Assembly (NCBI RefSeq): GCF_031455095.1
Contig: NZ_JAVDSB010000025.1
Coordinates: forward strand, 4,787 to 68,786
Source of the DNA: Paenibacillus_E qinlingensis_A
GTDB lineage: Bacteria; Bacillota; Bacilli; Paenibacillales; NBRC-103111
DNA: 64,000 nucleotides
Direction: 5' to 3'
Shown here: positions 15,327-23,353 of the stretch, piece after piece
Layout: each line of letters opens with the position of its first letter
Numbering within the stretch: the stretch's first letter is position 1
Position numbers and translations under genes: made by a program
Notes under the pieces: model-generated
The model's database searches: none
Told to the model about the DNA's origin: nothing
Seen by the model: only the letters and a program-made list of their open reading frames with translations

Positions 15327-17072
15327 ATGAACACCAATCAATTCACATCTGATAACACATCTGACAGGAAGAAACGGGTCTCTTTTATGTCTCTGCAAAC
15401 GAAACTAGTAGGTGCTTTTGTTCTTGTTTCATTACTCGTTGGGATTACGAGCGGACTGTCTTATATGTATATTAAAAAAGTAGATAATTCGTATACAGAG
15501 CTGCTCGATAAGAATGTGAGGCTGCTTCAAGATGTTGCAGAAATCAAAGTGAAAACACAGATGCAGACCAGCTTATTGTTTGGTTATGTGCTGGATCCGA
15601 CGAAAGACAGGCAGAAGCTCTTAACGGACATGAATGGAACGCTTTCCTCAATCATCACGAGAATGAAAGATGCGGAGGGGAATGAGGAGGAGCAATCTGC
15701 CATTGGAGCGATGCTGGAGGCGAATCAAACTTTCGCTAGGCTGGTTCAGAAGGTCGTCGCTTACGGAGAAAAAGGTGACACAGCCTTAGCTAAAGCGGAA
15801 GCTATGCAGTGGGCGATCCCAACGACGGAAACCTTGACACAAGCAGCAGCTAAAATAGACGAGCTAGAAGCAGGTATACAGGCAGAAGCTTCTTTGCGAA
15901 ATCATGAGACCGTCTCGGCGACGATAATGACGTTGATTTGGGTGAGTGGAGCGGCGTTAGTTTTTGCGCTGTTGGTGGGGCTTTGGGTATCGCGTTCGAT
16001 TGTGCTGCCCGTACGCGGCATGGTAAGAGCGGCAGAGCGAATCGCAAATTGCGATTTAACGGTCGGTGACATTGGGGTGAAAAGCCGCGACGAGCTGCGG
16101 GATTTGGCGACTGCTTTTAATCAGATGAAGGACAATCTGCAGGGCTTGATTCGCCAGGTGGGCAGCAGCAGCGAGCAGGTTGCTGCGGCATCGGAAGAGC
16201 TTAGTGCGAATTCCAATCAGGTTAGTGAGTTATCTGAGCGAATCATAGGAACGATTCAGAGCATCTCGCAAGGAACGAGCGCGCAGGTAGGCAGTGTGCA
16301 TCAAGGTGTGGCTATCATGGAGGAAATGTCAGCAGCTGTCATGCAAATTGCTAGTGTGACGCAAACCGCGAATAAGCAGTCTTTGTTGGCCCAGCAGGAG
16401 GCTGGTGAAGGTACTGCAGCGATTGAAACGGCGATGGTGCAAATGAGAGCTATTTTTGAAAAGATGAGGGAGCTCGCTGTGGCGGTAGAACGTTTGAGCA
16501 GCCGATCCGAGAAAATCGTGGGCGCGAACGCGATGATCGCAGGCATTGCGCGCCAGACCAACATGCTGGCGCTCAATGCTTCGATTGAGGCGGCACGCGC
16601 AGGAGCCGCTGGCAAAGGGTTTGCCGTGGTTGCGGAAGAAGTCCGCAAGCTGTCTATGCAGACCGGCGCAGCGGCGGAAGAAGTGGCTCTGCTCGTGACG
16701 AGTATCCAAGAGGAAACGAGAGATGTCATGAGCTCCACCGAAGCGGGAAGCCGCGAAGTGGAGGCGGGGCTTGAGCTCGTCGGCGAAGCGGGAGCGACGT
16801 TCCGCCGCATTCGTTCGGCGATGGACGAGGTCGCTCGGCAGATCGAAGAAGTGGCGGGCTGCTCGGAGGCAATCTCCGAGAAGACGCTCATCGCCGCCAA
16901 TGTAATCCGCGCCATCGACGAAGTAGCGGGACAGACTGCTGCGGGGACGAAGAACGTCTCAGCCAACATCGAAGGGCAGTATGCAAGCATGGAGGAGATC
17001 GTCTCCTCCGCGACGGTGCTGAGCAGCATGGCTGCTGAGTTGCAGGGGTTGATTGGGAGGTTTCAGGTGTGA
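15327..17072 (+). CDS. Methyl-accepting chemotaxis protein
   Basis: A 581-aa receptor. TM1 lies at ~28-50, a four-helix-bundle ligand domain at ~50-195 (the MQTSLLFGYVLD part is typical of 4HB_MCP), TM2 at ~198-220, HAMP at ~220-275, then the long signalling coiled coil. The hairpin tip is IARQTNMLALNASIEAARAGAAGKGFAVVAEEVRKLS. It couples to CheW/CheA and is adapted by methylation. Its place directly behind mglBAC suggests it detects the same sugar through MglB, as Trg does in enterics; this is inference. A cre site lies in front of the start. Confidence 0.92.
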   Translation: MNTNQFTSDNTSDRKKRVSFMSLQTKLVGAFVLVSLLVGITSGLSYMYIKKVDNSYTELLDKNVRLLQDVAEIKVKTQMQTSLLFGYVLDPTKDRQKLLTDMNGTLSSIITRMKDAEGNEEEQSAIGAMLEANQTFARLVQKVVAYGEKGDTALAKAEAMQWAIPTTETLTQAAAKIDELEAGIQAEASLRNHETVSATIMTLIWVSGAALVFALLVGLWVSRSIVLPVRGMVRAAERIANCDLTVGDIGVKSRDELRDLATAFNQMKDNLQGLIRQVGSSSEQVAAASEELSANSNQVSELSERIIGTIQSISQGTSAQVGSVHQGVAIMEEMSAAVMQIASVTQTANKQSLLAQQEAGEGTAAIETAMVQMRAIFEKMRELAVAVERLSSRSEKIVGANAMIAGIARQTNMLALNASIEAARAGAAGKGFAVVAEEVRKLSMQTGAAAEEVALLVTSIQEETRDVMSSTEAGSREVEAGLELVGEAGATFRRIRSAMDEVARQIEEVAGCSEAISEKTLIAANVIRAIDEVAGQTAAGTKNVSANIEGQYASMEEIVSSATVLSSMAAELQGLIGRFQV

Positions 17073-17134
17073 AATAACTACCCATATATTTACATTTATA
17101 GTATAGTAAAAGTATTAAATCGGTGGTGAAGCAC

Positions 17135-17184
17135 ACCCCTGACTGGCAAGCGTAGTTTATACGCCTGCTGGTCAGGGGTTTTTG
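17135..17184 (+). terminator. Strong intrinsic terminator of the chemoreceptor gene
   Basis: The stem ACCCCTGAC / GTCAGGGGT is extended by a TGGCAAGCG / CGCCTGCTG pairing and followed by TTTTT. It ends ~35 bp before the next start. Confidence 0.85.
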
Positions 17185-17218
17185 CATTCCGTCGACCAAA
17201 CAAGGAGGAAGTAGAAAG

Positions 17219-18070
17219 ATGAGACAAGCATTGTTGTATAAAACACCTGAAGAGTTCGCAAGCATGTTAATGAGGCATTTAGAAGAGAGTTTAGGCATGC
17301 TAATCCAGCAGAAGGAACCAGAAAATGATCCTCTATTGTTAAGTATAATGAAGGAAGAAAAGGAGGAGTTGGTAGTCAGTCTTCATCGTGTATTCCAAAC
17401 TTATCACAATTCAGGAGACATCAATGCAGCAATTACTTATTTGAATGGCATTCTAAGTGCTGTGGAGTATTGCCAAAATCAAGATGAAGTCCTGAAGCTG
17501 GATGCTTCGTATATTTATCCTGTACTTCGTGGTGCTCAATTTGTAGAAGAAGCGGGGAAAGGATTACATATGGTCGTGGACGAGATTATACCAGGCATGT
17601 GTGTTCTTTTCCTTGAGATTAAGACAGAGCATAACAAAATTGTGACTAGGAGTATGTTAGAGGCAAATCCAATGTTAACAGAGGAGAAGGTCAAACGAAT
17701 CGGATACCGTAACTTAAGAGCTGAGGGTTGGACAAAGCCGAGGTTAGAACTGTTAAGCCCAGCTAGGAAAACCTGTACAGTTGATGTGTTTGTAGATAAT
17801 CTCTTTCCCTTCGAGTGTCAATTTTTAAATTCAGGTTGGATAAAGGAACACATGCCGGAGAGTTTCCTCATCGCCTTTACGAACCGTAAGCAGACACTTG
17901 TCATGCGTTCAACAGAGCCCATCGATTCCGAGGCTGTTGCCATTAGGTTGGCAAAGAAAGCAAAGTTTACGGATGTTGTTCGCAGAAGCTATTTGGTAGC
18001 GCCACATCCAGTATCCGACCATATCTATTGGGTACAGAAGGGGACATTTCGTTTACTGGACATAGATTAA
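17219..18070 (+). CDS. DUF1444-like (YtpQ-like) cytoplasmic protein
   Basis: A 283-aa soluble protein without signal peptide. The layout recalls DUF1444/YtpQ: a helical N-part, then 'YIYPVLRGAQF', 'LTEEKVKRIGYRNLRAEGW', a beta strand block, 'PESFLIAFTNRKQTLVMRST' and a final 'HPVSDHIYWVQKGTFRLLD'. Similarity is by pattern, not by a computed alignment, and DUF1444 itself has no known activity. It is flanked by terminators on both sides, so it is a single-gene unit. The ATG follows AAGGAGGAAGTAGAAAG. Confidence 0.6.
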   Translation: MRQALLYKTPEEFASMLMRHLEESLGMLIQQKEPENDPLLLSIMKEEKEELVVSLHRVFQTYHNSGDINAAITYLNGILSAVEYCQNQDEVLKLDASYIYPVLRGAQFVEEAGKGLHMVVDEIIPGMCVLFLEIKTEHNKIVTRSMLEANPMLTEEKVKRIGYRNLRAEGWTKPRLELLSPARKTCTVDVFVDNLFPFECQFLNSGWIKEHMPESFLIAFTNRKQTLVMRSTEPIDSEAVAIRLAKKAKFTDVVRRSYLVAPHPVSDHIYWVQKGTFRLLDID

Positions 18071-18086
18071 TTACATAAACCTTTGC

Positions 18087-18132
18087 GGGCTGTCCTCAAG
18101 TAGTCATATCTACTTCGAAAGACAGCCCCTTT
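18087..18132 (+). terminator. Intrinsic terminator
   Basis: GGGCTGTC (18087-18094) pairs with GACAGCCC (18121-18128), with an inner AAGTAG/CTACTT helix, and is followed by CTTT. It closes the DUF1444-like gene. Confidence 0.7.
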
Positions 18133-18320
18133 GTCATTTCTAGCGAGAAAAATCCAGCCTAGCGACATCTTTCCTTGCACTTTGAACAACAGAAAGCAGA
18201 TATGTCCTATAAGTCCTGCATATAATCCAATATCAGCAGTCTTTGTACGATAGCAAACGAACAGACGCTTTCTTGTGAATTCGGGGAGTCGAGATCGCAC
18301 AGAGAGGAGTTATTCCCTTG

Positions 18321-19067
18321 ATGGAAGCTGCAAGTAAAATAATGAAACTAATTATGATTACGGTTGGGGTCGTTGTGTTCGATATTTTCTTGCTTTCACC
18401 AGGATTCATTGGTCTACAACTGCTGGGTGGTGATCCCCTCCAGACGGCATCAGCTGCAGCTATTCTGCTAGCTAGCACGCTCGGGTTGCTCTTTAGCACC
18501 TATCGTATATTAATGAAGCCAACGGTAGTGAAGCGGCCTCCTTTAGAACAGATGAAGGGGCCAGTAGATCTTGAACGCGCTTTGCAGGGTTACAAGGGCA
18601 TGAAATCACTTGAGCAGGAAATTGCACTCGCTTTACATCAAATAGAGCGTATGCGTAAGAAGCAAGAAACTTTACTAATGGTATTGAACCAGCGATTTGA
18701 GCCTACGGGACTTAGCTTTCAAAAATTTGCATCGGCGATACACGAAGTGGAGAAGTTATTTTTTCTCAATGTTCGGAGTATGATAAACCGACTTCATGTG
18801 TTTGACGAGCAAGAGTATCAGAGTGTTATGAGTAAGTCATCGAGTCAGTTGTCTTCCAAGCTTCTTCAAGAGAAACGAAATTTCTATCAGACGTACTTAT
18901 CGTTTATTCAAGGTGCTTTACATATGAACGAAGAGATTTTACTCAAATTAGATAAACTGCTCTTAGAAATCTCTCGGCTAGATAGCGTGGAGATCCGTGA
19001 TATTGAGAAGATGTCTGGCATGCAAGAAATCGATGCTTTAATTAAACAGACGCATTACTATAAGTAG
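18321..19067 (+). CDS. XpaC-like membrane/coiled-coil protein
   Basis: 248 aa from ATG 18321 (a TTG just before it is also possible), RBS GAGAGGAG. Two TM segments occupy ~8-33 and ~38-60. A long, charged helical region follows (IALALHQIERMRKKQETLLMVLNQRF, EVEKLFFLNVRSMINRL). The size, two N-terminal TMs, helical tail and the TelA gene two genes downstream match the XpaC family (annotated in Bacillus as 5-bromo-4-chloroindolyl phosphate hydrolysis protein, paired with the TelA homologue YaaN). The catalytic meaning of that name is doubtful. First gene of a three-gene operon. Confidence 0.65.
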   Translation: MEAASKIMKLIMITVGVVVFDIFLLSPGFIGLQLLGGDPLQTASAAAILLASTLGLLFSTYRILMKPTVVKRPPLEQMKGPVDLERALQGYKGMKSLEQEIALALHQIERMRKKQETLLMVLNQRFEPTGLSFQKFASAIHEVEKLFFLNVRSMINRLHVFDEQEYQSVMSKSSSQLSSKLLQEKRNFYQTYLSFIQGALHMNEEILLKLDKLLLEISRLDSVEIRDIEKMSGMQEIDALIKQTHYYK

Positions 19068-19083
19068 ATGAGGTGAACTAGCT

Positions 19084-20769
19084 ATGAAAAAGAGTAAGTT
19101 CTTCCTGCTATCTGTCTTTTTAATCATAATTGTATTTATTGCGGTCTATGCCGGCGTCAGCTACACGACCCATCTAGGCAAAACAGATCTGCAAATTACA
19201 GCAGAAGATGCTGCGAAACAATTGAGCAAAGCCTATGGGAAAATTTCTGTGACGAACGGAACGCCAGTCAAGGGTCAGATTGATATTAATCCCGCGGATG
19301 TGGCCTCATCTTTACCGGATATTTCGAAATTTCCGATAACCGTGAACAATACGACAGACAACTTTGTGGAAATATTCTCCTCGACTGAGAAATCCGGCAG
19401 TGGCGTTGACGGCTGGTTAACGGATGTTGCGAATGCTTTTAATAAAGCCCAAATTCAAGTGAATGGAAGGCCTGCATCAGTTAAAATCCGTAATATCGCT
19501 TCCGGGACAGCGGCGGACTATATCAAATCAGGTGCTTACCTGCCGGATGCCTATACACCTTCGAATGAGCTTTGGGGCGAGATGGTTAAGGCGGCTGGCG
19601 TAAAAACACAGCTTGTTGCCAAACGACTTGTTGGGAATGTGCCCGGCATTGTGATTTCAAAGAAAAAGTACGATACGTTAGTCGAAAAATACGGTCCGAT
19701 CAATGTTCAAACGATGACCGAGGCGATTGCCAATAATGATTTTGCCATGGGCTACACGGACCCTTTCGCAAGTTCAACAGGCCTTAACTTTCTGGTAACG
19801 GCTTTACGTACCTTTGATAGCGCCAATCCAATTAGTGAGAAGGCTGTGCAAGGCTTCGAGAAGTTCCAAACGAACGTCCCGTTCATTGCGTCTACCACGC
19901 TTCAAATGCGGGATGCCGCTAAGTCGGGGATGCTGGATGGCTTCGTGCTAGAATATCAAACCTTTCAGAATGCATCGGAGCTTACGAGTGACTATATGTT
20001 TACACCTTTTGGCTATCGTCATGACAGTCCGCTCTACGCAATAGGGGATCTGCCAGCAGCGAAACTTAATGTGATTAACCAATTTGCCGAATTTATTGCA
20101 CAGGCCAAATATCAACAAGCTGCTAAAGAAAAAGGGTTTAACGGACTCGAAAATTATAAAAATGATCTCACAATCATGGATGGCAATATACTTACTTCCG
20201 CGCAAAAAGTCTGGAAAGAAAAGAAAAATGGCAGCAAGCCGCTTGCAGCAGTGTTTGTGACGGATGTATCGGGCAGTATGGACGGTAAACCAATCAGTCG
20301 ATTGAAAGAATCCCTGCTTAAGGGTCAGAAATACCTAGGCAAAGAAAATAGAATCGGTCTCGTCTCCTACTCGAACGGGGTGACCATTAATCTTCCAATC
20401 GCCAAGTATGATACCAATCAACAGTCGTTATTTGTAGGTACTGTGAATAGTCTGCAAGCAGGCGGCGGGACCGCAACCTTCGATGCCATCGTCGTAGCGA
20501 TGAAAATGTTACAGGATTACATGGCCGCAGATCCTAATGTGAAACCGCTGATTTTCGTATTAAGTGATGGAGAAACCAATGCAGGTCATTCGTTAAAAGA
20601 TATTCAAGGTATGATTGAAAGCTATCATATCCCCATCTACACGATTGGTTACAATGCAGATATTGAAGCGCTCCAGCGTATTTCAAGCATCAACGAAGCA
20701 GCGAGCATTAATGCAGACACAGATGATGTTGTTTATAAAATAAGCAATCTGCTCAACGTCCAAATGTAA
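19084..20769 (+). CDS. Membrane-anchored protein: solute-binding-like domain fused to VWA domain
   Basis: A 561-aa exported protein. Residues 1-28 form an uncleaved signal anchor (no lipobox). Residues ~80-360 look like an extracellular solute-binding domain (VEIFSSTEKSGSGVDGWLTDVANAF, 'GYTDPFASSTGLNFLVTALR'). Residues ~385-561 are a von Willebrand A domain with an intact MIDAS: D394-V-S396-G-S398, a Thr in GGGTATFDA and 'FVLSDGETNAG'. The VWA domain should bind a divalent metal and a protein partner outside the membrane. It sits 16 bp after the XpaC-like gene and 33 bp before telA. The substrate is unknown. Confidence 0.8.
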   Translation: MKKSKFFLLSVFLIIIVFIAVYAGVSYTTHLGKTDLQITAEDAAKQLSKAYGKISVTNGTPVKGQIDINPADVASSLPDISKFPITVNNTTDNFVEIFSSTEKSGSGVDGWLTDVANAFNKAQIQVNGRPASVKIRNIASGTAADYIKSGAYLPDAYTPSNELWGEMVKAAGVKTQLVAKRLVGNVPGIVISKKKYDTLVEKYGPINVQTMTEAIANNDFAMGYTDPFASSTGLNFLVTALRTFDSANPISEKAVQGFEKFQTNVPFIASTTLQMRDAAKSGMLDGFVLEYQTFQNASELTSDYMFTPFGYRHDSPLYAIGDLPAAKLNVINQFAEFIAQAKYQQAAKEKGFNGLENYKNDLTIMDGNILTSAQKVWKEKKNGSKPLAAVFVTDVSGSMDGKPISRLKESLLKGQKYLGKENRIGLVSYSNGVTINLPIAKYDTNQQSLFVGTVNSLQAGGGTATFDAIVVAMKMLQDYMAADPNVKPLIFVLSDGETNAGHSLKDIQGMIESYHIPIYTIGYNADIEALQRISSINEAASINADTDDVVYKISNLLNVQM

Positions 20770-20802
20770 GGTAACTTATACCGTTCAGAGGGGGAGTTCG
20801 AT

Positions 20803-21942
20803 TTGTCATTTTCGATGGAAATAGCAGGGGATGAAGAACTGAAAGCCGTTGTTGAGGAGCAGGTGAGGCCGGTTCCGGAGGAAGTTGTTAAGCTAAAAGC
20901 ACAAGCCGAAAAAAATGTCCTAACGATTATGGAGCTGGACCTTGATTCTTTGGAGAAACGCAAGCAAATTCTCGCGACAGTCGAAAACTTCGGCTTGGAG
21001 ACTATGCGAGCCTCCTCGGAGAAAAATGCTTTGCTTCATGTAACCGTAGGTAAGCTTTCCAAAGCGGGGGATGAGGGGGGCGTCGTGGCCCAAGGGCTTG
21101 GCGAGCTGCAGATGCAAATGAAGGACCTCGATCCCAGCGGTATCGACTTCGCGAAACGCGGGTTTCTAGGGAAATTGTTCAACCCGATGAGAGCTTATTT
21201 TCATCAGTTTGATAAAGCCGATGTTGTTATTGCCAATATTATCGAGATGCTTAATAAGGGTAAAATGGGACTGAAAGATGACAATACGACACTTCTCATC
21301 GAACAACACGCACTTCGGGAGCTGACGAAGAGGCTCCGTAAAGAGATCCAATTAGTTGCCTATATGGATGAATCAATTGAATCCCAAATCGCGGTGGCCA
21401 AAGCAAGAAACGATGACCCGGAGAAGATTAAATTCATTACAGAAGAGATCCTGTTCCCACTTCGTCAGAGAACGCTAGATATGCAAGCCATGATGGCAGT
21501 CAATCAACAAGGTTTCATTACCTTTGAAGTGGTTATTCGTAATAATAAAGAGCTTATCCGTGGCGTCGATCGAGCGAGTACAGTCACAGTTGCCGCATTA
21601 CGGGTCGCTGTAACAGCTGCGAGTGCCTTAGCGAATCAAAAAGTGGTGCTGAAACAGCTTAATGCCTTATATACAACAACGAATACATTCATTGAACATA
21701 CGGGTCAGATGCTGAAGCAACAAGGTGTCGACATTCATAAAGGTGCCATTGCAGCCAGTATTTCGGCGGACTCCTTGAAGAAAGCCTTCGTAGACAGCTT
21801 TGAGGCGCTGCATGCAATCAGCACCTACAAGCAAGAAGCGCTTCCGAAGATGCGCGAAACGATTGCGCAGTTCCGCGAATTGGCGGAAACAGGCGAGAAA
21901 CAAATTCTGCGGCTGGAGAAAGGTGCAGCAGTGGGACTATAA
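20803..21942 (+). CDS. TelA-family (toxic anion resistance) protein
   Basis: A 379-aa all-helical cytoplasmic protein matching TelA/KlaA (PF05816): GFLGKLFNPMRAYFHQFDKADVVIANIIEML, 'LLIEQHALRELTKRLRKEIQ', 'LFPLRQRTLDMQAMMAVNQQGFITFEVVIRNNKELIRGVDRA' and a long final helix. TelA homologues are linked to tellurite tolerance and cell-envelope stress, with unknown mechanism. Start TTG follows GAGGGGGAG. Last gene of the XpaC-VWA-TelA operon, closed by a strong terminator. Confidence 0.9.
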   Translation: MSFSMEIAGDEELKAVVEEQVRPVPEEVVKLKAQAEKNVLTIMELDLDSLEKRKQILATVENFGLETMRASSEKNALLHVTVGKLSKAGDEGGVVAQGLGELQMQMKDLDPSGIDFAKRGFLGKLFNPMRAYFHQFDKADVVIANIIEMLNKGKMGLKDDNTTLLIEQHALRELTKRLRKEIQLVAYMDESIESQIAVAKARNDDPEKIKFITEEILFPLRQRTLDMQAMMAVNQQGFITFEVVIRNNKELIRGVDRASTVTVAALRVAVTAASALANQKVVLKQLNALYTTTNTFIEHTGQMLKQQGVDIHKGAIAASISADSLKKAFVDSFEALHAISTYKQEALPKMRETIAQFRELAETGEKQILRLEKGAAVGL

Positions 21943-21945
21943 AAG

Positions 21946-21987
21946 AAACAACCTCCGACTTCAGTTGAAGTAGGAGGTTGTTTTTGT
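21946..21987 (+). terminator. Intrinsic terminator of the TelA operon
   Basis: AAACAACCTCC (21946-21956) pairs with GGAGGTTGTTT (21973-21983) and is followed by more T residues. Inside, GACTTCA/TGAAGT-type pairing extends the stem. Confidence 0.9.
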
Positions 21988-22023
21988 TTACCCGTCTATC
22001 ATAGTTCAAGATTAGCTCTCAGT

Positions 22024-22808
22024 ACTATCCCCTAGGCTCAGGTGACCTCTGTTTTAGTTGGTGTTCCGCGCGAAGGGGATAGTGGCAGAAGAAGAATTTA
22101 TCATCACTATCCCCTAGGCTCAGGTGACCTCTGTTTTAGTTGGTGTTCCGCGCGAAGGGGATAGTGGCCGAAGAAGAACCTATCATCACTGTCCCCCAGG
22201 CTCAGGTGAGCATTACCAGTGGAGGTTCTGAGCCTAGGGGATAGTGGCCGAAGAAGAACCTACCATCACTATCCCTTAGGCTCAGGTGCCCACTACAAGA
22301 GGAGGTTCTGAGAGAAGGGTATAGTGGCCGAAGAAGAACCTACCATCACTATCCCCTAGGCTCAGGTGACCACTACCCGTGGAGATTCTGAGTGAAGGGT
22401 ATAGTGGCCGAAGAAGAACCTACCATCACTATCCCCTAGACTCAGGTGACCAGTACCAGTGGACGTTCTGAGCGAAAGGGATAGTGGCTGAAGAAGAACC
22501 TATCATCACTATCTCCTAGGCTCAGGTGACCACTACCAGTGGGTGTTCTGAGCGAAAGGTATAGTGGCCGAAGAAGAACCTATCATCACTATCCCCTAGG
22601 CTCAGGTGACCACTACCAGTGGACGTTCTGAGCGAAAGGGATAGTGGCCGAAGAAGAATCTATCATCACTATCCCTTAGGCTCAGGTGATCACTACCAGT
22701 GGACGTTCTGAGCGAAAGGGATAGTGGCTGAAGAAGAACCTACCATCACTATCCCCTAGGCTCAGGCCACCACTATCAGTGGAGGTTCTGAGTGAAGGGG
22801 ATAGTGCC
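22024..22808. repeat. Ten tandem 80-82 bp hairpin units
   Basis: Units begin with ACTATCCC at 22024, 22106, 22188, 22268, 22348, 22428, 22508, 22588, 22668 and 22748. The first two are 82 bp apart, the rest exactly 80 bp. In the typical unit CACTATCCC pairs with GGGATAGTG, GCTCAG with CTGAGC, and CCACT with AGTGG around a 3-nt loop. The hairpins are separated by a ~20-bp linker reading roughly GCCGAAGAAGAACCTATCAT. Units 1-2 have a different centre (TCTGTTTTAGTTGGTG). Because 80 is not divisible by 3 and stops occur, the array is not coding. It fills the gap between the convergent telA and ridA-like genes. Confidence 0.95.
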
Positions 22809-22834
22809 AATAGAATAATGTGTCATTTATATAG

Positions 22835-23299
22835 TTAGTCGCGGATTTCAACGATGAGCTCAATTTCCACTGGCGTGTGGAAAGGAAGATCACTAGTACC
22901 GATCGCGGAGCGGGCATGCTTGCCATTTTCGCCAAAAATATCAACAAGGAGGTTGGAAGCGCCGTTGATGACATAAGGCTGGTCACCAAAACCGGAGGCG
23001 CTGTTGACGAAGCCGAGCATTTTTACGATTTTGACTACACGATCCAAATCGCCCAAATAGCCTTTCATGACGGCTAAGCAGTTGATGATGGTCTGACGAG
23101 CTGCTTCTTGACCTTGCTCAATGGTGACTTCACGGCCGAGTTTACCTTCGTACATGAGCTCACCGTTGATGCGGCAATCTTGTCCTGACAAGTAAATTAA
23201 GTTACCGGTTTGCGTACATGGGAGATAGGTGAAACGCGCTTCTGGGGATGGGGGAAGTGTGATACCAAGCTCTTGCAAACGGTTTTCGATAACGGACAT
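22835..23299 (-). CDS. RidA-family enamine/imine deaminase
   Basis: 154 aa from ATG 23299; the in-frame TTG upstream overlaps the TTGGAGG RBS and is not used. RidA/YjgF fold: 'NLIYLSGQDCRINGELMYEGKLG', 'EQGQEAARQTIINCLAVMKGYLGDLDRVVKIVKMLGFVNS' and 'HARSAIGTSDLPFHTPVEIELIVEI', with Arg130 at the position that contacts the substrate carboxylate. RidA hydrolyses 2-aminoacrylate and other enamines to keto acid and ammonia. Last gene of the D-amino acid operon, 55 bp after the deacylase gene. It would detoxify the enamine made by the PLP enzyme encoded upstream. Confidence 0.88.
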   Translation of the reverse strand: MSVIENRLQELGITLPPSPEARFTYLPCTQTGNLIYLSGQDCRINGELMYEGKLGREVTIEQGQEAARQTIINCLAVMKGYLGDLDRVVKIVKMLGFVNSASGFGDQPYVINGASNLLVDIFGENGKHARSAIGTSDLPFHTPVEIELIVEIRD

Positions 23300-23353
23300 A
23301 GGGATGACCTCCAAGTCAAAGTTAGGTTTTGTTATAAGTTTTAGCTCAAAAGA

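Noticed and set aside
16301..17029. A 242-codon open frame antisense to the chemoreceptor
   Set aside because: It is Ala/Ser-rich low-complexity output of a shadow frame. The receptor signalling domain on the plus strand is unambiguous.
22024..22808. CRISPR array
   Set aside because: Repeats are 80 bp with near-identical content throughout, there are no unique 30-40 bp spacers, and no cas genes are nearby.
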